Shown piece after piece: positions 1 through 12,200 of a stretch of 64,000 nt of DNA. The first letter of the stretch is position 1. Each line of letters starts with the position of its first letter. The notes beneath the pieces were generated by a model. The model was not told where the DNA came from, did no database searches, and saw nothing but the letters and a program-made list of their open reading frames with translations. Both the position numbers and the translations under genes were made by a program. The stretch is taken from contig CAJINV010000005.1 in assembly GCA_905178155.1 (NCBI GenBank), positions 8,852,728 to 8,916,727 on the forward strand, in the 5' to 3' direction. The stretch is from Amoebophrya sp. A120. Its lineage: Eukaryota; Sar; Dinophyceae; Syndiniales; Amoebophryaceae.

Positions 1-3000
1 GCGCGGCCGAGTGTCTCGCCTGCTCCAACGCGGTTTTTGGCTTCATCGCCGCGGCCTGTTTGTCGTTCGGAACAGCCGCCAGTGCTTGCTTTCGCGCCTG
101 CCGCATCCACTTGTCCAGCTGCTTTCGCAGTTTCGAATACTTGCTGCACAGGATGGACTTGTACTTCGCGTAGAAGGCAACGTAGTCAAAGCGGTTGGGG
201 TATCGAAATGAAAAATCCCCCCTCCCCATATCAAAATGGCAATCTGTGTTGCGGGATTTGTGTACACAAATCAGCGCTGTCTTGCAGTAGAGGACTGCAG
301 GCAGATCAAGAGCCTGGAAGGGTCTGGCTAGAGGTGGGCGCTCAGCATGGCAGACGTCTGCCCCGTTGGCGCAGCAGCATTGCAAATCGTCTGCGTATTA
401 AAGCGGCGCAAGCTCTGGCCTTGCTCTCTTGCAAGACAGACCTGATTTGTAACCACAAATCAGCATAACAAATTTTCAAAAGGATGCCTTCTCGATATGG
501 TGAGGGAGAATTTTTCCTTACGATATCGGGTACCCGAGTTGGCGAATCTTGATACACTCAATGTATCGCAAGAAAAAACTGTTTCACTGTGAACTTGTGA
601 TGCAGAAAATGCATCACTGAAGTGTTTGTCTTGCTACACATGCAAGACAAGTGATTTTTAGCGGTGTTTTCCCTTGGGATCCTTGCATGGCAAGGTTTCT
701 TTGTAATGTGTAGCGAACTTGTAATGCAAAACTTGCAACATACTTACAGTGAAACAGTTTTTTCTTATGATACAATGACCCCGGTGTTCAATAATTGTTC
801 GAAGACCAGCCGCGAGTTGAACAGATTCGGCTTCTTCAAATCATTGGGCTTGATGCACCGGATGAAGTGCGGGTTGTGCTTGCATATCTTTGTGTTCAGC
901 AGGTGCTGTAACTCCTCGACGAACTTCTTCGCGACCGGCTTTAACACGATTTTGCGTGCAGCCTTGTTGGACAAATCCGCAGAGTTGTTGTCTCCTGTGC
1001 CCGTCGTGCGGTCCTGTTCCGTCTTTGCGTACAAAGCTGGACACAGCTTTTTTTTCAACAAATCCAGCCCCGTATCAAATGTAAAAATGTCTGGGTCTGG
1101 AAACTTGTGATGCTGGGTGGCGTATCATGAGGAAGCCATAAGTGCTGGCTCAACATGACAAGTTTCTGAGCTTCTAGGTGTTGCCTATTCTGCATGACAA
1201 ACTGCGTTTTTGCATGACAGGAAATTGGGGCTCTTGGGTAACCTGCATGACAGGTTTAAGAGTCATGCCAGAGAAGCATGACAAATCGCGCATTCTTCCA
1301 GACCCAGACATTTTTACACTTGATACCCCGATTGCTCAACCAACAGCGCGGCCTCCTTCGGGTATGTATCCACATTCTTTTCCATCCAGCCCGTCGCATC
1401 ATACGTGATGACCCCGGCGTAATGGAGGATCGAAAACCGGAATTGCTTCGCCCCAAACCGGTCCTTCAAATATTTCGGGTGCACTAAGCGGCTCATGTTT
1501 TTTCCCTCCGCAAAATAATCCCCCATCACATTGACGTAGTGTGCGGTCGCCGGTCTCGGGACTAACGTCTCCTCGTTTAGAAAGCCCAGAACGGAGTACT
1601 GCGGCGCCCAAAGGAGTTGCAGGACGTCCGCGTTGTCGATCTTTTTCCACGACTGCGTCATTTCCTCGGTGGCTTTTATTCCCTGTTGCCTGTAGTCATC
1701 CAGTTCCAGTTTGAAAATGATGAAACTGATATCAAATGCAAATATCCCTGGAAGTCTGGAAGGATGCAAGGTTTGTCGTGCACATTTTGCATGACTCCTG
1801 ATCGATCTGTGACGCATGCCCTAGCATCACAGATTTTGTGTGGGATTCCTGATGCCTATACCGTATGAGAAATGTTGCCCTCTCGCCGTGGCAAAAACTG
1901 GATGTCTTTTGGTTTTGCTGTTCATGCAATACAGATTTTTGCAGAATGCAGATGCAGCATCACAAGTTGCATTCTTCCAGAGGACCCAGACGTATTTGCA
2001 TTTGATAACTGAAATGCTGCTGCAGCGCCTCGTTGGACAGGTTGAAAAGCAACTGCTATTGTGAGGAAAAATTCCCCCTCCCCATATTGGAAGCGCATCT
2101 CTCTAAAGATCTGTCATGCAGATTTGTGGCCACAAATCCTGTCTGTCTTGCGAGAAAGCACATTGAGAGAGTCCAACGCAGTATTGAGGCGGTTTGTGAT
2201 GCTGTTGGGCCTACACCGTCGACATTTTTTATGCCGGGGGCCGACGCCAAAACCTCTCGGCTCAGGCTTGGCATATGCCTGCAGTGGTCCTCTACTGCAA
2301 GACAAATCTGATTTATTGTGTACTGAAATCCAGCATCAGACACTTCGTTTCGATATGGGGAGGCAAGATTTTTCCTTTTGATAACTGCTCCAGCCCGTTT
2401 TGGTCAAAGGACTCAAACCCCGCAATATCCAGGATGCCGATCTTGTTTGATTTCGGATCACCTTTTACTGGAGAAGTTGTGCTATCACCATCCACCTGCA
2501 TGTTGTCGCTCATTAACTGCACCAGAAACCGAAACAGCTCCTTGTACCAAACCCGCACCAGCGCGTCCCGGCTTTGCCTCGCTTTTTCCGCGGTGAACGG
2601 TATGGTAGTCTCGTTATTCCGCACGTAGATCCTCCGGCTGGTCAAAGCTCTTTCGAACAACTCATTATTCGCCACGTTGAGCAGCTTCAACACCTCCTCG
2701 AAACAGCCGCGCTTCGACTTCACCGACAGTTTACACCCCGACTGCTGGCTCGGGCTCGGCGGAGCCAAGGTGGTGGACTTTTTCTTCTTTTGCTGCCCAG
2801 CGTGGTCCGTCGTGCTGTTTCTATTTTCCTGCTCTAGCGAGACGAAGTTCACGTATCCAAGAAAAAAATTGTGATAGTGTAGGTGTCTTTGGGTGATAGC
2901 ATGAGAAATTTGTTCTGCATAAATCCTGTCATGCACAGTTAGCAAGTGAAAACATGTATGAAAGAGGGCATTATGGGCGGCCAGCATGACAAGTCTAACT

Positions 3001-6000
3001 GTAGTATGGCATGCTTTGCATTACAGACTTACACTTACACAGTTTTTTTCTTGCATATCACGTTGGACAATTGCAGTAAGGCGAAAGTGAAGTCGAATAT
3101 TTCCTTTTGCAGCTTCTTCGACACGTTCAGCTTCTCAAAAGCCTGTTTCAAAACCTGGTGTTCCTTCACGTCGTCGCGAAAACTCTGGCTCGCGTTGCTT
3201 GCTGCGTTGTTTTATCAAATGCAAAAATGTCTGGGTCTGGAAGATTCTGAGACTTGTCATGCACGGTTTGCATGAGCCATGATGTCCGTGATGCATACCC
3301 TAGCAATACAGAACTTTTGAGGGCTTCTTGATGCCTATTCCGCATGACAAATGCCTTCTCAGCGTAGCAAAAATTGCATTCCCTTTGCTACTCATGCAAT
3401 ACAGATTTTTTTGGAATCCAAATGCAGCATCACAAGCTGCATTCTTCCAGACCCAGTAGACACTTTTGCAATCCATATGTTTTGAAAAGTCGCCTGCCTT
3501 GTCTGCAGCCCGATACCCTGTAAGATTTTGTTCGTGTTGCTATCCCGACTGCTGGCCGCGCTGCTTGCGGTCAGTAAATCAAACGAACTAACGTCCTCTC
3601 CCCGCACGCGGCACAGCTGTATGGATTGCAAATGTGTCTGGGTCTGGAAAAGGAAAACAGTGAACTTGTCATGCGTGTTGGGGTTCAAACTAAAATCAGT
3701 GTTGCATGACTTGCAAAAGATGTGGCCCACTTACTGCCCTTCTGCTCTGGGGGAGAAGAGTTTCTCATGCAGAATAACCATCACCAAGGCGCTCCAGAGG
3801 CCTTGTGATGCCAGGCCCCGCATTCCCGACCTTGTGCAGCTTGGAGAAACTGCATGACAAATCTCGCTATCATCCAGACCCAGACATACTTGCACTTGAT
3901 AAGCTCGTAAAAGACATGAAACGACCGCTCGTTCGCCGGCGGGCCCTCGGAGCTTAATCTGGTTGTTTCGAGTAAATACTCCTGGATCGTCGCAGAATGC
4001 AACCGCTTCTCGAAAAACTGCGCGGCGCGGATGCTGTTGGAGCCCGCGATGATCGCCTGGTTGACAAAACTCAGCTCGATCCACTTGCCGAACCGCGAGC
4101 TGTTGTTGTTCCTCACCGTTTTGCAGTTTCCGAAAGCTTCCAAAATCGGGTTGGAAGATAAGATCTTTTCCTCAATATCAATACTGCTGTTTTGCAGCTC
4201 TATTTGGTCCGCCCGCGCTTTGCTGAACGAAGCGAACGGGGCCTGCTGGCTGGTTAAGGAGGATAAGGATGACTGCGACTTCAAAACCACGTCGCAGGAC
4301 ACGGTGGCAAAATATTTCAACACGAGTTTGGTGCATTCGGTTTTCCCCGCGCCAGATTCGCCGGAAATGAGGAGTGCTTGTATGGAAGCGTCAGGATCGA
4401 AATCGGCATCAAAGTCGAAATAATCTGTCATGCAGAAAATGCGACACAAGAAGTGACTCTATTGCAGAGGACGCAAGGGAAGCAGATTGTAGTCCTGCTA
4501 AGGATCAAGAATTATTGGGCTGGTCACTAGCATGACAAAGGAGAGCTCTTTTGCCCTAAACCGCATGACAGATTCGCTTCCAGAACAAGGGATGAAATTT
4601 GTCATGCGCCGACTACAAATTGTGGGTCTAACTGGCATCGATTTTGTGCATCACAAATTTTTCGACTTTGTCGATTTCGATCCTGACACTCCCATAGCTT
4701 GGTTTTTGTTCGTATACAACCCCATGTACGCGTCGCGTGCGGACTTGTAGCAGTGCGGCAGTATCAAATGCAAATGTCTGGATCTGGAAGAGTCCGAACT
4801 TGTGATGCGTGTTTCGGATCCTACAAGAATCTGTGATGCATAAACGTGCAAAAGGTGCCCACTTCTGGCCATGCTGAGAGGGCATTTCTCATGCTGAATA
4901 CGCATCACCAAGGAGCTGCAGAAGCTGTGATGCTAGGCCCTGCCCTCCAGACGTGGGAGAGCTTGGAAAAAGTGCATGACAAATCTCGGAGTCTCCCAGA
5001 CCGAGACATTTTTGCACAGGATAGGCAGCATCGGGAGTTTCTTGTTCTGCTTCGTGTTTGAAATTTCTGTGGCTCCGCCTTGCTGCTCGTTGTCTTTCGT
5101 ACCTTCCAACGCCGTCGGCGGGTACTCACGCCAGATTACGTCTTCCCCGTACAAGCTACCGGAAGGAGCAGCGGATGTTGATTTCCTCTTTTCCAACTCC
5201 GATTTCCCCAGTTCATTGCTATTCGCGTTCTCCAAGAGCATTGCTTTATACGGGTTCATGGAGATCAGCACATTGTCCCCCGCCTGTGTGTAAATCTTGT
5301 ACATATCGCTTGTTTTCGGGGAGAAATTGAAGGAGTAAAATCTTGCCCGGACCGTTTCCAACACCGCTGCCTCACTTACCGTCGCTAGTTTGGAAACGTC
5401 CTTTACTTCGGCCAGTTGGTCCTCGAGTACAACAGGTTGGAGCTTTGCGACCTCTCGATCGGGAATGTCGACCAATTCCCTGCTACTGCCCGCATCTTTC
5501 AGCGCAGAAGATGAATCCTGGTCTACTACTGCACCCGTTTTATTGTTGTTTCCCGAAGCATATCAAATGCAAATATATCTGGGTGGTCTGGAAACTTGTC
5601 AGGCTGGTTGGCGAAGCAAGAGAACGCCAGAAATGACCACTCAGCATGACAGGTTTTTAAGTCGATAGGTGTTGCCTATTCTGCATGAGAAACTAGGTTT
5701 TTGAATGACACAAAAGTGGCGGCTTTGGGTACCTTGCATGACAGACTTGACAGTCATGCTAGCAGAGCATGACAAACCTGACATTTTTCCAGACCCAGAC
5801 ATATTTGCAATGCATAAAGCACCAGCCACTTCCACCCCCAGCGCGACGAACTGCGTGAAGCCAGTTTTCGGACCTTCGTGAAGTGCGCCGACGGTCAACT
5901 GGTCCGTCGGGCTGGTTATCATTTGCAAAAACGTCCCCGCCCCAGCGTTGTCATGCAAATCTGCATGCTGAAAATGTTTCTCATGCGGAGCCCAAAGAGA

Positions 6001-8114
6001 AGCATTGTCTAGTCGTGTTTTGGAATTTGTCATGCTCTAATCACAATCAGCACGATGCACTAGCTCTGCGATGCTGCTGAACTACCTCAAACAGTATATA
6101 CAGTACGAGTTCAAATTTGTCATGCGAAACAGCCAAAACTTGTGGATTTGTCTAGCCGATTCCCCATCTTGACTCTGGGGTGGGGACGTTTTTACTCAGA
6201 ATACTGGTTAAGAAGTCATCGAACTGCGGCTCGTTGCTTTGCACGGACCCGGTGGAGGCTCTGTACCCCACCGTGTAGACCAGGTCTTTATGCGGGACCC
6301 ACACGTATTTCCGGTTCTTCTTGATTGCCTTGTAGCCGGTTGAAATACCAAAACGATTCGTGCTCTGTGGCTGGTCTCCGTTAATGGATTTCCGTTTTTT
6401 TCTCGTGTCTGGCTTCGGCTTTGGATTATTGGTGTTTTCAGCTTCAGGACCAGGAGCTGCAGTAGAACCACCAGTGAGGACAACAACAGGAGTCTGCGCC
6501 CCCTGCTGCTGCTGCTGCTGTTGCTGCTGCTCTAGTACTCCCCGTGGCCGGCGGTTTTGCCTCGTGGGAATATTAGAAGTAGCAGCTTGGTTTGCATTTG
6601 CATTTGCATTTGCATTTGCATTTGCAACTGCAGCAGCACTCCGTCTACTTCCTTCCTGCACCACAGGCTGGTTAGAAGTTCCTCCTGCCGCTTCACCTTC
6701 GGGTGCCTGCAGTGGGACAAAAGAAGTGCTGTAGTAGTTACTCATGTTGGTACTAGAGTCATTCCGCTTTCCTTTCTTCCCCTTGCCCTTGCCCCCACCT
6801 GATGTTGTTCCTTTGCTATTGTAGTCGATTCCAGCAGCTTTGTAGCCCTCAAATTTTTCGATTTTTTCCTGCACGGAAAGCAGGTGCTGATTCCCCGACA
6901 CCCGGCTTCTCCTCACTTCTTCCACCATGTGGCTCCGCGGGTCGACAAAACCACCGCGATCTTGATGTTGCGCATTATACACGACGGCCCCGTAGTTCAT
7001 CTTGCCGTCCGTGGAGACGCCCGAAGTGGCTCGGCTAGGAACCTGGCTCGTTCGCTTTGACTGGGTCCGACCGGCCTCTAGTTGCGCGAAGGAGGGATTT
7101 TTCTGGACGGAGGGTGTTGAGAATGGGACGAGTGATGCAGTTTCTTCTTCATCGATCATCTCTGGAACTGTGACCGGGTGCTCATCATCCTGAGACATTT
7201 GGTGTAAAAACAATGCTTCTGCCGGATTGCTGCTCCTCCTTTGCGCCCCGTTGGAGCTTGTTGAGTATCCTGTGTAAAAACGTGGTCCCAGACTTGTCAT
7301 GCTAAGCAGAAATGCGACACACTTTGCCCACCCTGTCCAAACGGCCCGAGACGACTTTTTGTCATGCAAAGCTGCAAGCCTAAAATGTTTCTCACGCGTA
7401 GAAGTAGCCCCAACACCATGAGGGCCATCTTCTCTATGCTGTCTGGCAGTTTGTTATGCTGTGCTGAAAAAACCAGTATAAGATGCTCGATCTGCGATGC
7501 GGTTTCACAAGGCTAATAAACATGATTTTTACACTACGAAACCGAGCTTATCATGCGCAAAAAGCGCATCTACAGACAAAACTTGCTAAATAAATTGTCC
7601 AGCCAATAAATTCCCCTCTTGACTCTGGGGTCTTTCTACGTACTGGGGAGGACGTCATTTTATTCACACGGGATACAGCAATTGACCCACCCCCTCGATT
7701 CGACGCCTTTGACGTTTTTCGGCTGGGGTTAGTGGACTCAGCCGGGCTACTAGAAAGAGGCGAATACGCCAGCGATGTGGCTTTCGTTGCTCGGTGGCTG
7801 TAATCGTTTGTTGATACCCTATCACCATTGTCGTACCCACTGGGATACCGCTGGGCGAGGAGTTGCAGCGCTAAAGATCCGTCCTCGTGGTCCTCTTCAA
7901 ACTGCTGCACTGTGTTCGCGTGCTTCTGCAGGTAGTGCTGTTTCGCTTCCTTCTCGATCAAAATCTGCACAGCGAGGGGAATAGAAGAGTCGTCGTCGTC
8001 GTCTTCGTCTTTCATATTATGAGTGTACTTGTTCATGTGGACGAGGTTATCGCTGCTAGTACCGTTACTATGCTGCGGTGCCCCGATGCTAGATCGGGAG
8101 GTAGATCGTGGCAT
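1..8114 (-). CDS. Myosin heavy chain, motor plus N-terminal extension (C-terminus beyond window)
   Basis: Actin-based motor ATPase. Exons: 8114-7643, 7260-6204, 5911-5817, 5555-5024, 4756-4697, 4375-3902, 3614-3478, 3207-3058, 2848-2384, 2051-2008, 1724-1326, 1067-773, 558-526, 195-1; about 1469 codons in frame. Motor landmarks in order: P-loop GESGAGKT (near residue 745), switch I NNNSSRFGK, switch II DIAGFE followed by a relay-helix-like stretch, actin/SH1 region HFIRCIKPN, GVIECIKIRQLGYP, and a converter-like NRFDYVAFYAKY. The first ~540 residues are a low-complexity extension with NANANA and poly-Q runs plus a basic segment, ending in KYVWVPHKDL, which resembles the SH3-like subdomain of myosins. 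Start chosen at the first ATG of the open exon. All 13 introns are TIR elements and none needs GT-AG. The tail and class cannot be judged because the gene runs off the left edge. Confidence 0.93.
201..525. mobile_element. Introner, family F2
   Basis: Inverted ends TATCGAAATG.../...TTACGATA with C-rich subterminal tracts. Flanks TGGGG and TCGGG (4/5). Last in-window myosin intron; frame resumes as Y-P-N-R. Confidence 0.9.
564..772. mobile_element. Introner, family F3
   Basis: TIR with AAGAAAAAACTGTTTCACTG at both ends. Perfect TSD CAATG at 559-563 and 773-777. Myosin intron. Confidence 0.93.
1073..1325. mobile_element. Introner, family F1
   Basis: F1 TIRs. Perfect TSD CCCCG at 1068-1072 and 1326-1330. 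Myosin intron; E-Q-S-G-L-D continues across it. Confidence 0.94.
1730..2007. mobile_element. Introner, family F1
   Basis: F1 TIRs. Perfect TSD ACTGA at 1725-1729 and 2008-2012. Myosin intron. Confidence 0.94.
2057..2383. mobile_element. Introner, family F2
   Basis: F2 TIRs (TATTGTGAGG / CCTTTTGATA). Perfect TSD ACTGC at 2052-2056 and 2384-2388. Only 44 nt of exon separate it from the next myosin introner. Confidence 0.93.
2854..3057. mobile_element. Introner, family F3
   Basis: Second F3 copy (TATCCAAG / CTTGCATA). Perfect TSD TCACG at 2849-2853 and 3058-3062. Myosin intron. Confidence 0.92.
3213..3477. mobile_element. Introner, family F1
   Basis: F1 TIRs. Perfect TSD TGTTT at 3208-3212 and 3478-3482. 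Myosin intron. Confidence 0.93.
3620..3901. mobile_element. Introner, family F1
   Basis: F1 TIRs. TSD AGCTG / AGCTC (4/5). Myosin intron; Y-E-L-C-R-V continues across it. Confidence 0.9.
4381..4696. mobile_element. Introner, family F4
   Basis: TIR TATGGGAGTGTCAGGATCG with its inverted partner. Perfect TSD GCTTG at 4376-4380 and 4697-4701. Lies just before the exon with the myosin P-loop; N-Q-A-L-L-I-S is restored exactly. Confidence 0.94.
4762..5023. mobile_element. Introner, family F1
   Basis: F1 TIRs. Perfect TSD GGCAG at 4757-4761 and 5024-5028. Myosin intron. Confidence 0.93.
5561..5816. mobile_element. Introner, family F1
   Basis: F1 TIRs. Perfect TSD AAGCA at 5556-5560 and 5817-5821. 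Myosin intron. Confidence 0.93.
5917..6203. mobile_element. Introner, family F5
   Basis: TIR core AAAAACGTCCCCGCCCCAG with inverted partner. Perfect TSD CTGGT at 5912-5916 and 6204-6208. Myosin intron. Confidence 0.93.
7266..7642. mobile_element. Introner, diverged family F5
   Basis: Degenerate F5 ends (TATCCTGTGTAAAAACG and an inverted partner ending GTA). TSD TTGAG / CTGGG (3/5). First myosin intron. A GTACGT donor-like and ACACAG acceptor-like sequence lie at the ends, but the GT-AG pair leaves the wrong phase. Confidence 0.78.
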
Positions 8115-9229
8115 CGTCCTCGTTGAATGTGCTATAACAAATTCAGCAAAAATCTAAAGGTGTTTCAACTTTAGGAAAAGGAAAATAAACCAGGCTCCTG
8201 TGAGCGGAGAAGAGAACTTTGCTGCAGCAAAGCAGGATGTTCTTTGGAGGATTGTAACTGTCTCTAGTGTCTAAAGAAATCAATCATGAATTCAGTCTAG
8301 CAACTTGGTGATATCAAATTAGAAGTCATTTTCAAGTGAGAGTAGCCTCGATGAGGGGCCAAAACACTGCCAAGATGAAAAAGAAAATTATACGCATCGG
8401 ATTTACAAGATTCGAAAAAAGTCTAAATAGAAATGGTGCAAGCAATATCGTAAAAAGCCAGCAAACCCTAATTCGCTTTCGCCATTGCACCGACGTCAAA
8501 TTTTTGGCACCACCAGACACCGCATCGACGGCACCATGTTTGCTTTGTCCAGCATACTCAAACCGAATGGTGCGGATAGAGAGGAAGACATGCGTTTTGG
8601 TGTTCGCAACCGATCATGTTGATGGAGGACAACCCCTCTTTGAGTTTGTCTTGACATGACAGCATGCATGCTGGATCTTGGAAAATGTCTCTATTACCGA
8701 ATGAGCCAGCGATTATGGAAGTTTTGGTTTTCTACTTAAACAGCCAAAGAAATATACTCGAAAAAGACAGATGCGCTGGGAGGAGGTTTTTCAACCGAAC
8801 AAGAGAAGGAACTTCACTGAAATCAATGCACCGTCACCGAAACCTCCAGGTACTACAGTGTATGAGGATAAAGTGCTCGATTCTTGCTACGGATAGAGCC
8901 GATCTGCTTGTTAGGATACTTTGAACAACAAAGCACGCCGCACATGCAACGTCCAGTATCGTGCCCGCGGGCAACGTGATCGGCCATCCTTCCTGGTGGC
9001 GTTCTTACTTTTCTTACCTGTGACAGCGTAGTGCCCACTTCTTAAACAACATACTGCTGATTCATTCTGGCGAAGAATTCAAAATCGAAAAAATCTCAAG
9101 AAACATAATATACAAGAAACAAAGGCGTGATGTATTTTGTAGTACTGCAGCGAAAGTTCTTCTATGCGAAAAAAAAAGTCCTAAATTAATGTACACGCGA
9201 TCCAATCCTCCTCCTCGTCCATACTCTAA
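8115..9229. other. Spacer between myosin and the 2899-aa gene
   Basis: Contains one plausible exon (8332-8605, separate entry). The remainder has AT-rich stretches and no ORF or repeat I can support. The myosin promoter should lie just above 8114. Confidence 0.4.
8332..8605 (-). CDS. Candidate exon, two hydrophobic segments
   Basis: The minus frame is open for about 90 codons. It ends in two hydrophobic stretches (CWLFTILLAPFLFRLF and MRIIFFFILAVFWPLI) and a stop at 8332. No ATG starts the frame, so it would be the last exon of a small membrane protein. No family recognised. It could be spurious. Confidence 0.3.
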
Positions 9230-12200
9230 TTAAACCCGAGCCAAAAACCACTCCCGCCACATATCGTTTGAAAAGTACATGAACAAAACGTCCGGAAAAA
9301 TATTTTCAAACCTGGAAAGAAAATATTGCGCCCCGGGCACAATCCCGAACGCGTCCGGGATCAAGTCCGGAAGGCACCCACCCACGAAGAACTGCAGCGG
9401 GCTGCAGGAAACTTGTCGGTAAATCAACGGGTTCTTGCAGGTTGGATAGAGAAGATCTTCTTCGTCTTCTCCTGACGAGGTAGTTGCTCCACTTGGTGTT
9501 CTCGCTGAAAAGGCCGCGTTATAATTCGGTGCAGTCAACTCCGTCATGGTAGCGGTGCTGTAGTCTCCAAACATGAATCGTTGCACCTCTAGCTGCTTCG
9601 CGATTTCGTAGTCCTCGGGGTTGATAAACTCCAGGCTGTAAAACGGGTTTTTAGTGTAGTCGTAGAATTCCTCCTGGTAGTCGAATAATGCATCGCTACT
9701 TCCATCTCGTCCTTCCGGTGCTTGTGAACTAGCGGCCCCACCTGTTGTGCTATCGTACATCGCGTGTCGCATCTGCATCCGCCGGGCTCGGTTTAGGAGC
9801 AGACTGGTGGATTCGTAGTTACTGTTGAATGAAAAACTGCTATTATCCGACACATCCTTCCTCCCGGTTATTAAACTCCAAAACCGGTTCGCGACCCGTT
9901 GCGTCCTCCCCCTTTGCGCCGCCGTTTTCACTTCGTTTTTCCTCTTTATCATCAGCACATTTTTCCGCATCTCTATGAAAGTGCACAGCTCCCCCTCCCC
10001 CTCATTTGTATTGCATGAACAGCAATACAAGCGTCAGCATGAATACACGTTTTGCACGACAAATTTGAAAAGGAATGTAGTACTATTTGGGCCGCTTCCA
10101 GAACTTGTCATGCAAACAATGCCAAGAGCCGAGGTGTTGTAAATTAGATATTTTGCATGACAAATGAGGGCGAAGGCAAGTTGTGCACTGTCATAGTCTC
10201 TTTCGCCCGTTTACTTGCGGCGGCGGTGCTGTAGTCTCGGAAGAGGAGGCATCAAATGCGAAAGTGTCTGGGTCTGGAAGATTGCTAGGTTTGTCATGCA
10301 GGTTTTCCATGACCCACGCGGTCTGGCATGCACGGCCTAGCATGACAGGTTCTGTGAGATCTCTATCATGCCTTTTCTGCATGAGAAACTGCCTCTAAAT
10401 TTGTGCAAAAGTGGACCTCTCTTGGTAATCATGCAACACAAATTTTTCCACGATCGAGATGTAGCATGACAAGTTACACTCTTCCAGACCCAGACGCTTT
10501 TGCAATCCATAGAAGGCCGGTGGAGGAGGAAAATCTACTCGATGCTGTTGATGGTGTGGAAATGAAGGAAAAAGTTTCCACCGCAAACAGTAAAAAGATC
10601 AACACCGAGAAGTAGAGGAAGACTTTGAAGAAGCTCGTCCAAGCCTGGAAACTCTGGTCGGATAACTGCCCAATTTCTTCCTCCGCGTCAAGGGTTGTAC
10701 GGGTCATGTGAAGAGGACTTCCAACATGATCCTCGCGTTCTTTCAAATCCGCCGGCCGAAGCCTCTCGATCTTCGCTGCCTGCTCCTGCTCATCTACCGT
10801 TGGAGAATGTTGCTGTTCCTTGAAGCTGCGGTTTCTCGCTGTCAAACTGCCGCTTTGGCTGCCACTCTCTTTATTTTGCGCATCGTTCGCCGGAGCAGCA
10901 TTGGCTGAGTTTCGAAGATCTACATCTTCCTCCTCCCCGATAGAATCCACATCTTCCCGGGTAGTAGTAGAAGTTGCCTCCCGATGTAAATTATCGTGCA
11001 ACTCTTTCAGCGCTTGCAGCTTTTGAGTCGTGCCTCGTGGCCGTTTATTTCCGCCAACAGCAGCATTTCCTGCTCCCGAAGAGGACTGCCTGATTTCGGG
11101 CAAAACCAACAGCATATTCTCCTCGTACCCGTCTCCCTGTGCAGCCGAAAATAAATTGCTTGATCTCCTCGACGACAATCTCGTGTAGCTGTCCTTCTGC
11201 ATCGCCTCATGCAGTAATTTCAGCGCCGCAATGTTCTGCGACGTTCCCTTCGCGCGGTAGGACATGTCATTTTCTGTCTCTGTTAATCGCACCACCAAAT
11301 CCGGAACTCCGTTGTTCGGAGACTTTTTAAAAGTAGCCGGATCGTCGAAAACGGAGGCGAAAAGTTCTCTTGAGTGCTGGAGCTTCTCTTTGTATTTTTG
11401 CTGAAACGGCTGTAGGGCAGAAGCAGAAGGGGCAGAATGTTGAGCAGCTGGCGCAACAACTCCACCAGACGGCCCCACTGGAGCTCGTCCACTCTGTCGT
11501 GTAGCTGCTGCGGCTGTAGTCGTTCGATCCTGCTGTAACAGAGGTTGTCCTTCCTGGCTGTTCCTATCTTCTAGATAAGTTGAATACAGCCTACTTCCAC
11601 GACTGCTCTCCTCGTTGTTCTCGATTGTGAACTCCGGGACAATTCGGTAGTAGTGACCATTCTTGCCACCTGCTCCGGGTGAAGTGACAGTAGCGACCCC
11701 ATTTATCCCTGTCGTCCTTGTCGGCCAGTCCAAAACAGAGCTCCCCCGATTGGTTTTCACCGATCTACCAGCACCCACGACTGTAGAAGAAGCAGGAACA
11801 GGACCACCGCGTTCTTTATTTCTTCCCTCCTTCACCGTCGGACTTCTGCCCCGCAAGTGGAGAAAGTTTTCGTACTCCAACCCTTCATCATCATCCTGAA
11901 ACAAGGGTAACAACGAATTCTGCTGGTTCAACATCGGAGGAGCGGTAGTTGTTGTACCTGCTCCAGTTCCATTATACGCAAATAGTAAATCATTGTCTCC
12001 TCGCTTTCTGTCGATCGAAAATCGTTCGTCCCGTGCTAAGGATTTCTGCAATTGCCTGTTGTAATACCGGCTGTCTAGTCCTCGGTTGTAATTGATGTTC
12101 AAATGGTCATCTTCACCCTGTTGGTCCGCCATCGCTAAAAAATTCCGCTGGGTCTGCTCGTTCTCGAACTCCAGCAACCGCGCGGAATTTATCTGTTGGT

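Noticed and set aside
7270-7643. GTACGT...ACACAG as a canonical intron of the myosin gene
   Set aside because: The strict GT-AG pair leaves the wrong reading phase; the TSD-based border keeps it.
9974-10195. ORF start at 10030 (MYCCSCNTNEGEGE) as the N-terminus of a separate 266-aa protein
   Set aside because: The first residues are translated from an F6 introner; the exon joins the 2899-aa gene in frame.
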